Origin: Albugo candida
Lineage: Eukaryota > Oomycota > Peronosporomycetes > Albuginales > Albuginaceae
Length of the DNA stretch: 64,000 bases
Direction of reading: 5' to 3'
Assembly: GCA_905220665.1 (NCBI GenBank)
Contig: CAJNAR010000147.1
Span: forward strand, 558,001 to 622,000
Made by a program: the position numbers and the translations under genes. This document shows, piece by piece, positions 1 to 9,239 of the stretch. How positions within the stretch are numbered: position 1 is the first letter of the stretch; each line of letters opens with the position of its first letter. Below the pieces are notes generated by a model. It saw only the letters and a list, made by a program, of their open reading frames with translations. It made no database searches and had not been told where the DNA came from.

Positions 1-922
1 TTTCTCCGGAGGGTGTTTTGGTCAAAGACGCACGATCCGGTCCTGGCGTTTGGATTTGGACGTAGGCGTCTTGAATGTCCGTTGGGGATTTTGGTGGTGT
101 TACTTCTGCTGTGGTGTTTCCTGTTATCAGAGTCTTGATGATTCCAGCTTGTGAGTTGGCGCCCACACAGACAACAAGCATTCGTCCAAACCCTTCCATC
201 ACTTTTGTCCCTGAAAACAAAAACGGATTCGCTTCACTTTTGACCAACAAATCACTTTCTCCAGTCATCGCACTTTCATCGATTTTTAATTCTTTTTCGT
301 GAAAAACAATTCCATCGGCCGGAAGAATGTCACCCAAATCAATGCGTACAATATCGCCAACCAATAAATTGAACTTCCCGACTTCTTTCGGCTCACCGTC
401 ACGAATGACTTTGATTTTCTCGTCTTCTTTAACAGCATTCAGAGCCTGAAATTGTCGTTCTTTTTGATAATCGTTGAGAGCGGCGACCAAAGTCACAATA
501 AATACAGTGCCCAAAATACACGTTCCTTCGATCCACCCCGTGTCTTTATGATCACCGACGGTCGATGACAATACAACGGAGATAGCGCCCGATACAGCCA
601 GAACAATGATTGTGATGTCTTTGAACGCTTCCCACATTAATTCTAAGATTCCGTACGATTTCGGAGGTGGGATGTAATTTTTACCATACACTTCTTCGCG
701 ACGTTGATGGTCGGATGCATCTTCAGAATGGATTCCGTACTTGAGATCGACGTTGAGGGCTTTTGCGACGCCTTGGACGCCACCGAGCTTTCGGAGATTC
801 TGCTCACCGGTTTCCCGTGTGGATTCTACAAGACGGATGAGGTCTCCTGGCAATAGAGTGAACGGTACGGATGTCCGACTGGCGCTATTCCGTGAGGCGG
901 AATCGCGTGAATTTGACGACAT
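1..922 (-). CDS. Plasma-membrane-type Ca2+-transporting P-type ATPase (P2B), N-terminal part
   Basis: The reading frame runs from an ATG at 922 off the left edge, giving 307 codons without a stop or intron. Residues 40-90 resemble the cytosolic lead-in of PMCA pumps, with a GLNV-like segment (KALNVDLKYG) and a YGKN motif. Two membrane segments follow at about 103-120 and 133-149. The actuator domain carries the dephosphorylation motif TGES at 220-223, preceded by DESAM. After it, the frame has a PMCA-like insertion. The family exports cytosolic Ca2+ using ATP. The phosphorylation (DKTG) and nucleotide domains must lie outside the window. P2B rather than SERCA is inferred from the order YGKN, FKDITI and the loop after TGES. 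A calmodulin-binding tail, if any, cannot be seen here. Confidence 0.9.
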   Translation of the reverse strand, partial: MSSNSRDSASRNSASRTSVPFTLLPGDLIRLVESTRETGEQNLRKLGGVQGVAKALNVDLKYGIHSEDASDHQRREEVYGKNYIPPPKSYGILELMWEAFKDITIIVLAVSGAISVVLSSTVGDHKDTGWIEGTCILGTVFIVTLVAALNDYQKERQFQALNAVKEDEKIKVIRDGEPKEVGKFNLLVGDIVRIDLGDILPADGIVFHEKELKIDESAMTGESDLLVKSEANPFLFSGTKVMEGFGRMLVVCVGANSQAGIIKTLITGNTTAEVTPPKSPTDIQDAYVQIQTPGPDRASLTKTPSGE

Positions 923-1447
923 TCCTATCACTTTGCTTGTGCGCTGGAAAACGGGTATTGAGAAAGATAGAGCGTGCAGAGATACGAGGACGGAGGTGTA
1001 TTGGTAGATGTCGAGACAGAGATGCTGTGCTTACAGAGACAAGAGCATTTAGGTCAGGTAAGCTTTTGAAACCAAATTTTCAGCTCTATCCCGGAAAAAG
1101 AATGCGACAAGTTGATACAGTGTATTAAATGGTACGACACAACTAGGTTACTATGCTCATACTATTATAGTGGACTAACATTCAAAAATAAAGTTGATAG
1201 AGTTAACGCGACACATGCTCCAATAGATTGTGTCGGTTTATATCTGTCCAACACCCTAAGATCTGATTCTAACCTATTCGTGATGGTTGACGTGCTGAAC
1301 ACACGCAAATGTATACCACAGAAAATATAAAAACGGACAAGAACGGTACATATTCCGTAGAAAATTGACAGAGAAAGCCAAAAGCTAATTATACAGATGG
1401 AAGCGCGCGGGAAACAAATTGCAATCGACACTTTCTCACACATTCAG
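923..1447. other. Intergenic, upstream of the Ca2+ ATPase
   Basis: There is no convincing coding sequence. Short open frames on both strands overlap each other and lack family motifs. The part next to 922 should hold the ATPase promoter, but no clear TATA or initiator was recognised. Confidence 0.4.
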
Positions 1448-2176
1448 TCAATGACTATCGTTAAACCAGTTTTCCAGCTCTAAAAGCGCGTTCCTATCGA
1501 GTGACACTTTTCGGCGCACTTTTGAATGAAAAGAATTGTAATCACACGTTTCCCGAGCCGTTCCGATCGACGCGGCCACGCTGCTGCATAGACTTGCTCC
1601 ATGTACCTTTGAGGCATTTTCATAAGGATATGGCTTACTGCTCGAACGCTGACTTTTGTATACGCTTTCACTTGCAACGTATGATGTGGCAAATGAGCTT
1701 AATGTTCTATTGCTCGTTCTGAGGTCATCAACAGATAATTCGTTTGAATTTGCTTTAGGCCATCGAGTACGGTTTTTGAGACCGGAAGGTTTCGTGCGAC
1801 GTAAGAGGGCGCATTGAGACCTCCAGTTCTTCTTTCGTACTTCCTGAGTAGGCTTTAGAAGTCTACATTTATTAAATCGCATTCCGTTGTGATGGCTGTC
1901 CATGGGTGTACGAGACGGAAGCGTTTTGAACGACGCAAGTGAGTGATTTTGACTGTCAATATCGGACGGTAATAAAATCGTACTTGATCGATTTCTGGCG
2001 TTATTCTCATTTTGGAGTAGATGACGTGTTTTTTCGGCTTCGAGGCGGAAAATATGTTCCAAAGCGGCAGTCGGACGCATCGCGCACGTGCAATTAGACT
2101 TTCGATTTTGACACTCTGTGCATGTTCGTAGCCAAACAAACATATTGAAATCATTCCATTTGAGTTGCATGGACAT
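1448..2176 (-). CDS. Hypothetical basic Ser/Arg/Asn-rich protein
   Basis: This is an open frame of 242 codons from the first in-frame ATG at 2176. The frame remains open a little further upstream to a TTG at 2203 and a TCC-TCA preceded by CCATAG. A short upstream exon spliced at that AG therefore cannot be excluded. No known domain is recognised. A cluster of four cysteines near the N-terminus (CTECQNRKSNCTC) could bind metal. The rest is polar, rich in Ser, Asn, Arg and Lys, with basic stretches near the middle and end, which suggests a disordered, possibly nuclear protein. No signal peptide or membrane span is seen. The frame is long for chance, but there is no family support, so the call rests on length and composition only. 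Confidence 0.5.
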   Translation of the reverse strand: MSMQLKWNDFNMFVWLRTCTECQNRKSNCTCAMRPTAALEHIFRLEAEKTRHLLQNENNARNRSSTILLPSDIDSQNHSLASFKTLPSRTPMDSHHNGMRFNKCRLLKPTQEVRKKNWRSQCALLRRTKPSGLKNRTRWPKANSNELSVDDLRTSNRTLSSFATSYVASESVYKSQRSSSKPYPYENASKVHGASLCSSVAASIGTARETCDYNSFHSKVRRKVSLDRNALLELENWFNDSH

Positions 2177-2881
2177 GAAGATGACACACACTCTTTCCGA
2201 CAATGAGGACTATGGGAAATGAAGCGAGAATTCGTTGACACTCTTCATCAGTCTCCTCTTACTTGTCACTCGGGACAAAGTCAGACCGAGGAAGTAGAGG
2301 CTTGACATCTTCGCGATACAGAAGCCAAGTATTAGAAAGGCGATGGCGTTAACGTATAGTTGGTACAAGCCTTAATATATTTCAGAGTATATATAGAAAA
2401 TAAGGTTTGGTTGAGTTCTATGGAACACTCTTCGCTTCCGTATTTCTAGCTGTGTATGCTGATACGAGTTTAAGCACTACGAACAGCTCAGGAAATTGAG
2501 CCGGAGATTTTCACATTGAACAAGTTTCTGCAGAACGTATATTGACTTGACTTGACTTGACTTCTTTCTTTCTTTCGAATTGCAGTATTACTGAAGAAAT
2601 GGGACACGGAGCATAAGATCTCCTGACGCCACTCAATCACTATTGGTGAAACGATCTTTCATGAACGTGGAGTATGCATACAGCTGTGAGGTCAATAGCG
2701 TCGGAGAAAGTATTATATGAACGCGTCTGCACATTGAATACTTGCACTAAAGTCGAGTTTACGCGGTCTGATATCAGTTAACTTCTTGATAGAAACTAGC
2801 TGTTCGTAAGATTTGTGGCGCAGTTACAGGATAAAATTATCTCAGCTAATCGATCGCCAAATGAGCAAGAGCAGGAGCAAC
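2177..2881. other. Intergenic with microsatellite
   Basis: This holds no gene. It separates two minus-strand genes and includes the short tandem repeats annotated at 2542-2576. Confidence 0.5.
2542..2576. repeat. Simple tandem repeats (TTGAC)4 followed by (CTTT)n
   Basis: Four perfect copies of TTGAC at 2542-2561 run directly into three CTTT units at 2564-2576. This is an ordinary microsatellite in intergenic DNA. Confidence 0.85.
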
Positions 2882-4769
2882 CTACTCATTATCGTTAATG
2901 AGGATTTCCATTCCGTCCTGAAGTCCAAAATATGCGATTGACGCGTAATCGTCTTCTTCCATTGGTAGCGGCATACTCTACACAACAATTAGTATATGAT
3001 GATCAGAGCTTAAAAACTTACCTTTGGGTCTGTGCGGAATGTAAGTCGCTGTTTTTCGGTAGGAACGCCGCTTTGTTTGAAGATGAATGTTTTCAGCTGA
3101 TGCATTGGCATTTCCTCCGGAATTTTTTTTTCGAAAGAATCGAATGAGGTTGCGAGCATCGACATTGGCGAAAACTTTAGACGTATCAGGCCTCTCGATG
3201 GAGGTAGCTCGTCGCGCGGGTTTGCGGACGTCGATCGAGATATCTGGAGATCTGGGTAGCGTGCTTTCAATTCCGCAAAGCGAGGATGGATCATCACAAC
3301 TCGCTCTACTTCATGCTCGATGATTTCCTTCGAGCTGTCGAGATTTTTTATGACTGCGATTTCGCGCCAAATGCGTTGCAGGTACATACGTTCATCATCT
3401 TGTCGTTCTCGTTCGCGTACTTGGCTTCCATTGTACTGTTTGAGATTTCCAACGCGAGCGATAATGAGCTAGAAAAAAACAAATAAGACACCGAAAATCA
3501 CAGAGTCACAGCAAGTACCATGCGAGCTTCGGCAGGACTCATTTGAGCAATAAGCGGCGCATTGCTGAATCTGAATGTTTCCAATACGGGAAACTCATTT
3601 AGAGCATCAATCGAGCGCCAGGAATCAATCTCAGAATTTGTTATTGACAACGTCTTCAGTTTTTGAAATGAAAGCGGTTTTGGTGGTGTGACCAGAGTTG
3701 AAATTTTCGTATCGTTCAAGATGATTTTTTTTAAAACGGGCAAGGGTCCGAATGTATCGGCAAGAATGGACCAGGTCGATATGGTGTTATTGGAAAGATC
3801 CAAGACGCGCAGACATGTCAAATGAGACTCCAAGTTGGGGATGAGATTCAAATCTTCATCTTGAAGGCCATTTTCACAAAAATAAAGTTCCTCCAGGAAG
3901 GGGAAGCTGGATACCACACGCTGAATTAAAATGTTCCAAGGAAGCAGAGTTTTGTTGAGTGCCAACACTTTGAGCTCAGGAAAGCTCGGAGAGGTATCAG
4001 AAGCAAAATCACTTTCAGGAATATGGAACCGATTGCCGTTGAGATTCAAGATTTTGAGGCTAGGAAGCTCTTGGAGGATATCGAGTATCTGCTGCCACGA
4101 GTGAAGCAGATTGAAAGACAAATTGAGCTCTTGGAGTTTGGGTGCGATAAATCGCAGACTCAGATCACATTCGACCCCGATGGAAGCAATTCGTGATTGC
4201 ACAAGAGTAGCCTGCTCCAAGACCTCCAGCTTCTGCTGTGAACGAATCTTTTGAGCTCCTACAAGCTCAATTGGTTTTGTTGCTCCTTTGGAGCTTGTTG
4301 GAACGCGCTCAATCACAACAACATCGTTTGTCTGATTCCAATCACTCTGAGGAACCTGATTTGTATCATCAGAAATTTCAGAATCAGATTGCGCGTATCG
4401 TTTGAAAAGCGCTTGTATCAGAGTTTGACGTTCGAAGGCACCTTCTTTTTCCAAATTAGAGGCCTCTATAAAGGAGCAACTGTGCTGCTTTGTCTTCGTG
4501 AAGTATTGGATGCGTTCATTGGTGGTAGGATCTACAATGCTGCCATCCTGAGATTCTAAATCTGTATCGTTCCGCTCATCATCCCACTCAATTCCTAAGA
4601 ATTCAAAGACGTTAAAAATTGCCTGAATGGAGAGAATAGAATCGTTCGGCTTACCGTGATATATTGCAGAGGGATCCGTTGAAGTCACTATTGGACCTAT
4701 GTAGCGAACAGTCCCAAATTCGCCTTTTGAGTCTTGAATGCGATCTCCGATACGAATAAGCTCCGCCAT
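2882..4769 (-). CDS. TBCE: Tubulin-folding cofactor E (CAP-Gly, LRR, ubiquitin-like)
   Basis: Cofactor E captures alpha-tubulin and helps assemble the alpha/beta-tubulin heterodimer in the cytosol. Four exons are proposed: 4769-4655, 4594-3519, 3468-3022 and 2977-2882, giving 577 aa. The N-terminus is a CAP-Gly domain (GTVRYIGPI, then GIEWDDE after splicing). The middle is a run of leucine-rich repeats. After the second intron comes the family signature LIIARVGNL. The last about 100 residues form a ubiquitin-like fold with TFRTDPK and the terminal DGMEILIND. The first intron (4654-4595) is 60 nt and in frame. It is recognised only because it interrupts the CAP-Gly core. The GKHDG tubulin-tail-binding motif is poorly conserved. 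The start at 4769 is an ATG directly before the CAP-Gly domain. Introns 2 and 3 are 50 and 44 nt. Confidence 0.9.
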
Positions 4770-4894
4770 TCCGGGTGTACCTTTTAGTTACGTTCGCATT
4801 GCAAGAGCGTATTTACTGTTAATCACGATCCGAGAGATGACCTTATGTAGAGATGGTCACGGTATGCAAATTTGATGGAAATAACGAAAAAGAG

Positions 4895-6189
4895 TCAATT
4901 TCTTTGTAAGATAATATCAAAATTCAGATACTTTTCGTAATGTCTGGCGCATTCCAAGACTCGATCGCGATCATTGGCGCTAAATTTGGCTGTTGGGATG
5001 CAACTTGTTAGTGCGTATTTGGTATACATATCAATGCACGTATACCTGTATGTTGCGTGATGAGCTCCATGGCTTTAACAGTTTCCATCGGAGCATACAA
5101 AACAGGAGCTGAAGATTGCTGTATGATATCCATTATGTAATTTTGTGGCTGGTCTACAGGTGGTACACCCGTCAGAACTAGTCCACCAGTGAAGCATTTT
5201 CCCGTCTTGAACTCGTAATTCTGAGCATGTGATAGAAATCCTAGAATGATGTCATTACGGGATGCATGAGTCACAAACAGCGTGTCATCGAACAAATTGG
5301 AGGATAGTTTGACGAGAAATCGCCGAAGACCCGAGGTTACTAAAGATACCCGATTATACTTTTGTACTCTTCGAGCTTCACCGGAGAGTAAGTCGGTCTT
5401 GAATAGCGCTTCATAGTCCAGCATGCTCGATCGGGCAATTGAAGGGAGGTTGGGTACAACACCAATAAGCGGAACCTTCCATTCGGCCAATGCTCGTGGA
5501 AAGTATTCCCACATCATGTCTACTTTAGCAGGAAGCACTTTATTGAGAATGACTCCACGCACTTGGACGCCGTATGATTTGCACATGTGATAATTAAGCG
5601 CCAAATCGTCAAAAGAAGAACCGATACCACCATTTGCAATTAGGATAATATCGATCCCCAATTCAGCCGCAATGCGAGCATTGTTAATATTGACAATAGA
5701 GCCGACACCAGTGTGGCCTGTACCTTCAACTAATGTGAACTAAAATGAAATCCTGTCAGAAAAGTTGAAAGTAAGGCGGAAGCAGTGTATTACATCGTTC
5801 TTTTCTGCGATACACGTGAAACTCTTCTTGATTTGATGCAGTTGTGTTTCCAGCGTGATTTTCCCATCCAAATATTGCTTTGTGTAACCAGGTGGAATCA
5901 CAATTGGCGACATATCGCGATACTCGCATGTTGGCAATCCAAATATCTCTAGAAATATGTGATGATGAAGAGTTTTGATTGCCTGGACTTTCGAGGTACC
6001 TTTTGCTACGACGACGTCTTTATCAACTCGCAAATTATTCTCTAAGACTACGCTTTGCTGACCTACAGGTTTGAGGAATCCAATACGCTTACAGCGATTA
6101 GTTAGACCCTGTAAGAGTCCCAAACATGTGCTCGTTTTGCCGACATGTTGGCGGGTAGCTGCAACGTAGACGGCGGCCTTCGAGTGCAT
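4895..6189 (-). CDS. BioD-like / phosphotransacetylase N-terminal-like P-loop protein with DRTGG domain
   Basis: Three exons (6189-5794, 5739-5046, 4989-4895; introns 54 and 56 nt) give 394 aa. The first ATG-initiated residues lead straight into a P-loop (VAATRQHVGKTS, about residues 8-19). Splicing joins exon 1 to FTLVEGTGHTGVGS, the nucleotide/Mg-binding signature of the dethiobiotin synthetase/AAA_26 fold. Exon 2 continues with NNARIAAELG and IANGGIGSS. The C-terminal half resembles the DRTGG regulatory domain (ASRNDIILGFLS, FTGGLVLTG). In bacteria this pair of domains forms the N-terminus of long phosphate acetyltransferases. Here it stands alone, with no transacetylase domain. A dethiobiotin synthetase role is unlikely, since that enzyme lacks the DRTGG part. 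The substrate is unknown. It is divergent from the next gene over only 84 bp. Confidence 0.8.
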
Positions 6190-6273
6190 ATCCGTTAAAG
6201 GCTGATGAATTGATAGGAGAGCCGTTAAGTGGTATAAATCCAATTGTGCTTGAGCAATTTGTACTTCAGAGAT
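6190..6273. promoter_or_regulatory. Short shared divergent promoter
   Basis: Only 84 bp lie between the ATG of the BioD-like gene (6189, minus) and the ATG of the glycosyltransferase-like gene (6274, plus). Both core promoters and both 5' leaders must fit here or inside the coding regions. A TATAAAT lies at 6233-6239 on the plus strand, about 35 nt before the plus-strand ATG. Whether it acts as a TATA box is unknown. Confidence 0.5.
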
Positions 6274-8430
6274 ATGACTGATTTCGGAATAAATCGATTA
6301 CGTCGACGCTCATTCGTCGAGAGTAGCGAAGAGGAAGATATCATTGCAGTATCCAGCACGTTCTCAAGTGTAACCGCTATTACCACTGACGATCATGTGA
6401 GTGGAGCTCACGTTAATCACGGTGTAGCTCACACACTTTTTCGTGGAGCGCTGCATGAACCGATCGGAACTAATAAACACAATCGACACAACGCGTTCAA
6501 TAACCGACTTCCAATTCCGATCGCAAAGAGACTTTCACAATGCGCGTGGACAAAAACAAGCGATTTCCGTCATAGATTGTACCGATCGTATCGAATGGGT
6601 TACAGGATCATTCTTTGGGATCCATTTCATTCAATGATTCTCACTATGATCGCGTATTTGTTAAAGTTACTTACATGCATGAAACAGTACGTTATTGGTG
6701 CGTTTTATGTAATCTTGCGGAGAAGAAGATCGAGCAGTGAACAGAAAGATAACGAGCATTGGACCATCCGCTTGTCATCATATGCATACGAAAACAATTG
6801 GCTCACAATGGCTGCGTTCTTCTTACTTTGCCTACAAGCTATCTGTTTGTTATTTCAAATTGAGAATTTTCATCTTCATGTTGAGGATTGTCAATATCAA
6901 GTCGAGATGATTTCAGGATTGCCGGCCTCATCTATCCGTCTAAGAGATCAATGGAATTTTGCTGGACCACAAAGCCTTACTGATGCTGCAAAGACCATGC
7001 TCAATCGCAAGACTTCTTCAGAAAGTCCTCTCACCAACGCCATATCCGCTTCCAGGATCTCCAGCTCGCAAACGACCTCAATACGATATCTCCAGCAGCG
7101 CTTTGACCTGCTGCCTTATGATCACACCGATTTCTATGAGCTTTCTACCTGCATCGTACTCAAACCCCAAACAGAGTTTTTTGGGGCAGCAAATGATATT
7201 GCATACTTCCTTCCGCGCAGTCGGCTTACAATGTCAAAGTCCGAAATGAACAATCGTCATGTATTTTGGCATGGAAATGTCTTGAAATCAAAGCGTTCCG
7301 GCTTGAATATATCGAATGAGCCATTCCAAAGCCGATTCGAATGGACTTTCCAGTCGCGGCCCTCTCACTTCTATAGAGATGAAAATACCCAGCGTGTTTA
7401 CGCCACATACATTCCTCTCCATTCCTTTCATCGCGATCTTTTTCCCACGTATTATCCGGATATCATATTTGTCAAAAGTATCGCCGCACTAGAAAAAATG
7501 CAAAAATTCCGACATTTGGAACGTGAGAAGTACGCTCAACTCGCTCGTGAATCAGACAATGAAGAGTATTCCGACAATCGAATGGCTGAATTGAACTATG
7601 CGCAGTCACGATCTCAATTTGGTATATACTTTGTATCTCTTGCCGGTAGCGTTCCAGATATATACGACCCGTCGATTCGTAAAGACTGGGACGCATTCTT
7701 ACACGTCGTAGTGGCCCGATCAAAGGAAGAGCAACAGTGGACAACTCACATCCTCACATTATGGGCCGAACACCCCGAGTGGCCCAGACTCGTTCTTCGT
7801 GTCACTGACCTCGATGAGTTTGACCTCGATGAGTTTGACCTCGAGTCACGAGCCTCATTGTGTGCGTTGTACGAAAAGCTTATAGAGGATCAAAGTGTCA
7901 CAAACGTTGATTTTGATTGTTCATGGGATGCGTCCCATTCGGCCGCAGTGCGAAAATTGAAAAATGAAATTGGATTGCATCTATTTCCTGCGCCTTTGGA
8001 TGCATCAGATACAGAAGAGGATATGGTGATGCAAAGTGCAGCAGTTGGTGCGATACCCATTGTTTTCAATTCGGTGCTTATGGCCGAATATATTCCCACT
8101 GGTTGCGGCATTCGAATCGGTCAAATCGCTCCCAACGACTCAGACTCAAAGACGAGTGATGAAATGAGACTCCCATCAGTTTTGGTTGATTCAAAAGACG
8201 TTTTGGAAGGGATTGAAGCTGCCCAGCGACTTTCTCGATCGCATCGCGTGCGAATGGGTCGTGCCTCTCGGACACAATACTTGAAGATAAGGACTGAGTT
8301 TTTGACGGCTATAGCGGCTCTGGATACGGCGATTTGTGACCAACATATAAAGACGATGACAGACTCTGGTAAAGAGAAACGAAGCCATCGTCAAGTGGAT
8401 TTAAAACGACTTAAGGCGTTTTTGTCTTGA
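6274..8430 (+). CDS. Putative membrane-anchored glycosyltransferase
   Basis: A single open frame of 718 aa starts from ATG 6274; in-frame TTG codons upstream were rejected. The N-terminal about 170 residues are polar, then two hydrophobic segments appear: MILTMIAYLLKLL... and, about 50 residues later, LTMAAFFLLCLQAICLLF. The long remainder would be lumenal in a Golgi type II-like topology. Near the C-terminus, EEDMVMQSAAVGAIPIVF followed by an acidic/Gly-rich loop resembles the donor-binding region of GT-B enzymes (E-x7-G-x-x-P-V), where an invariant acid precedes a G-[AT]-[IV]-P-[IV] turn. No full family signature could be assigned, so the enzyme class is inferred. An internal 15-bp tandem duplication (7807-7836) produces a repeated DLDEF peptide. 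Confidence 0.55.
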   Translation: MTDFGINRLRRRSFVESSEEEDIIAVSSTFSSVTAITTDDHVSGAHVNHGVAHTLFRGALHEPIGTNKHNRHNAFNNRLPIPIAKRLSQCAWTKTSDFRHRLYRSYRMGYRIILWDPFHSMILTMIAYLLKLLTCMKQYVIGAFYVILRRRRSSSEQKDNEHWTIRLSSYAYENNWLTMAAFFLLCLQAICLLFQIENFHLHVEDCQYQVEMISGLPASSIRLRDQWNFAGPQSLTDAAKTMLNRKTSSESPLTNAISASRISSSQTTSIRYLQQRFDLLPYDHTDFYELSTCIVLKPQTEFFGAANDIAYFLPRSRLTMSKSEMNNRHVFWHGNVLKSKRSGLNISNEPFQSRFEWTFQSRPSHFYRDENTQRVYATYIPLHSFHRDLFPTYYPDIIFVKSIAALEKMQKFRHLEREKYAQLARESDNEEYSDNRMAELNYAQSRSQFGIYFVSLAGSVPDIYDPSIRKDWDAFLHVVVARSKEEQQWTTHILTLWAEHPEWPRLVLRVTDLDEFDLDEFDLESRASLCALYEKLIEDQSVTNVDFDCSWDASHSAAVRKLKNEIGLHLFPAPLDASDTEEDMVMQSAAVGAIPIVFNSVLMAEYIPTGCGIRIGQIAPNDSDSKTSDEMRLPSVLVDSKDVLEGIEAAQRLSRSHRVRMGRASRTQYLKIRTEFLTAIAALDTAICDQHIKTMTDSGKEKRSHRQVDLKRLKAFLS
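7807..7836 (+). repeat. 15-bp in-frame tandem duplication
   Basis: Two identical 15-bp units (GACCTCGATGAGTTT) lie side by side and a third starts (GACCTCGA). They add a second DLDEF pentapeptide to an acidic stretch of the putative glycosyltransferase, consistent with recent replication slippage. Confidence 0.85.
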
Positions 8431-8590
8431 AAATCAACAGTTGTGTTGAGTATAAGTTAAAGCAGGTTATGTAATGCCAAGGTGGAGAGTCGGGACGATT
8501 TTCTAGTCACTGTTGTATATTAGTAAAACGACGATAGAACTCGCATGATGAGATATACAGTTATATTCATTTAAACAAGTTTTTTCGATT

Positions 8591-9211
8591 ATGGAGCCGA
8601 AATTGAATGAACGGAAACGAGCGATTGGCGCAAAGTCGTATGCGCTTCATACGCAGAATTCTTCCGCCGACGCGGATGAAAGAAAGATCCACCGAAAAAA
8701 ATGGTCACTCGTATGGCTACTTGATCACAGCTGGTCCATTGCTTTTTTCGTTTCCAGCCTAATTGGGACGTATGAAGTCAAGCTGATTCAAATCATCGTC
8801 CATGATGCAAACAAAATGACCGATTGCGGCGTTATTGCGAGCGCGATTGTGTTTTTCATCAGTTTATACATCGAATTGTATCGTTCAGCATACTTACGCG
8901 AGAAAGTGTCATACCAAAGCACTAAAACGGCGACTCATTCGATGCTTTTATTTCTTTTCTTAGCAGGAATCAGGTGCAGATCATATTTCTCAGAATTCTG
9001 ATTCGTCGTACCTGATGTTTCCTTTCACAGCTTTCTTTTTGGTCTGTGGCCAATTTGGCAATGGCTTACGATTCCGTATTTGTTTATGGCCTTTTGGGGC
9101 ATTCTGATCCAATCGATTATTCTCTTTCCCGTTTGGATTCAACGAATTATGTTCGGAATAGGTTTCTCATTATTTCTTCGCGCTTACGTGCTAGCGAAAC
9201 TCTCTTCTTAA
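8591..9211 (+). CDS. Small multi-pass membrane protein of unknown function
   Basis: Two exons (8591-8973 and 9031-9211; intron 57 nt, GTGCAG...TTTCACAG) give 187 aa. Splicing converts GGA-ATC-AG plus C into GIS and opens a strongly hydrophobic second exon. The N-terminus is basic and polar (about 50 residues). About four membrane segments follow: around the HSWSIAFFVSSLIG, GVIASAIVFFISLYI, LLFLFLAGISFLFGLWPIWQWL and FWGILIQSIILFPVWIQ regions. The protein ends KLSS without a clear retrieval signal. No family was recognised. Without the splice the protein would stop just after the third hydrophobic stretch. The strong hydrophobic continuation in the spliced frame is the main support for the model. 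Confidence 0.7.
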
Positions 9212-9239
9212 AGTGGCCACATGCGCCGTCTTAAAAAAA

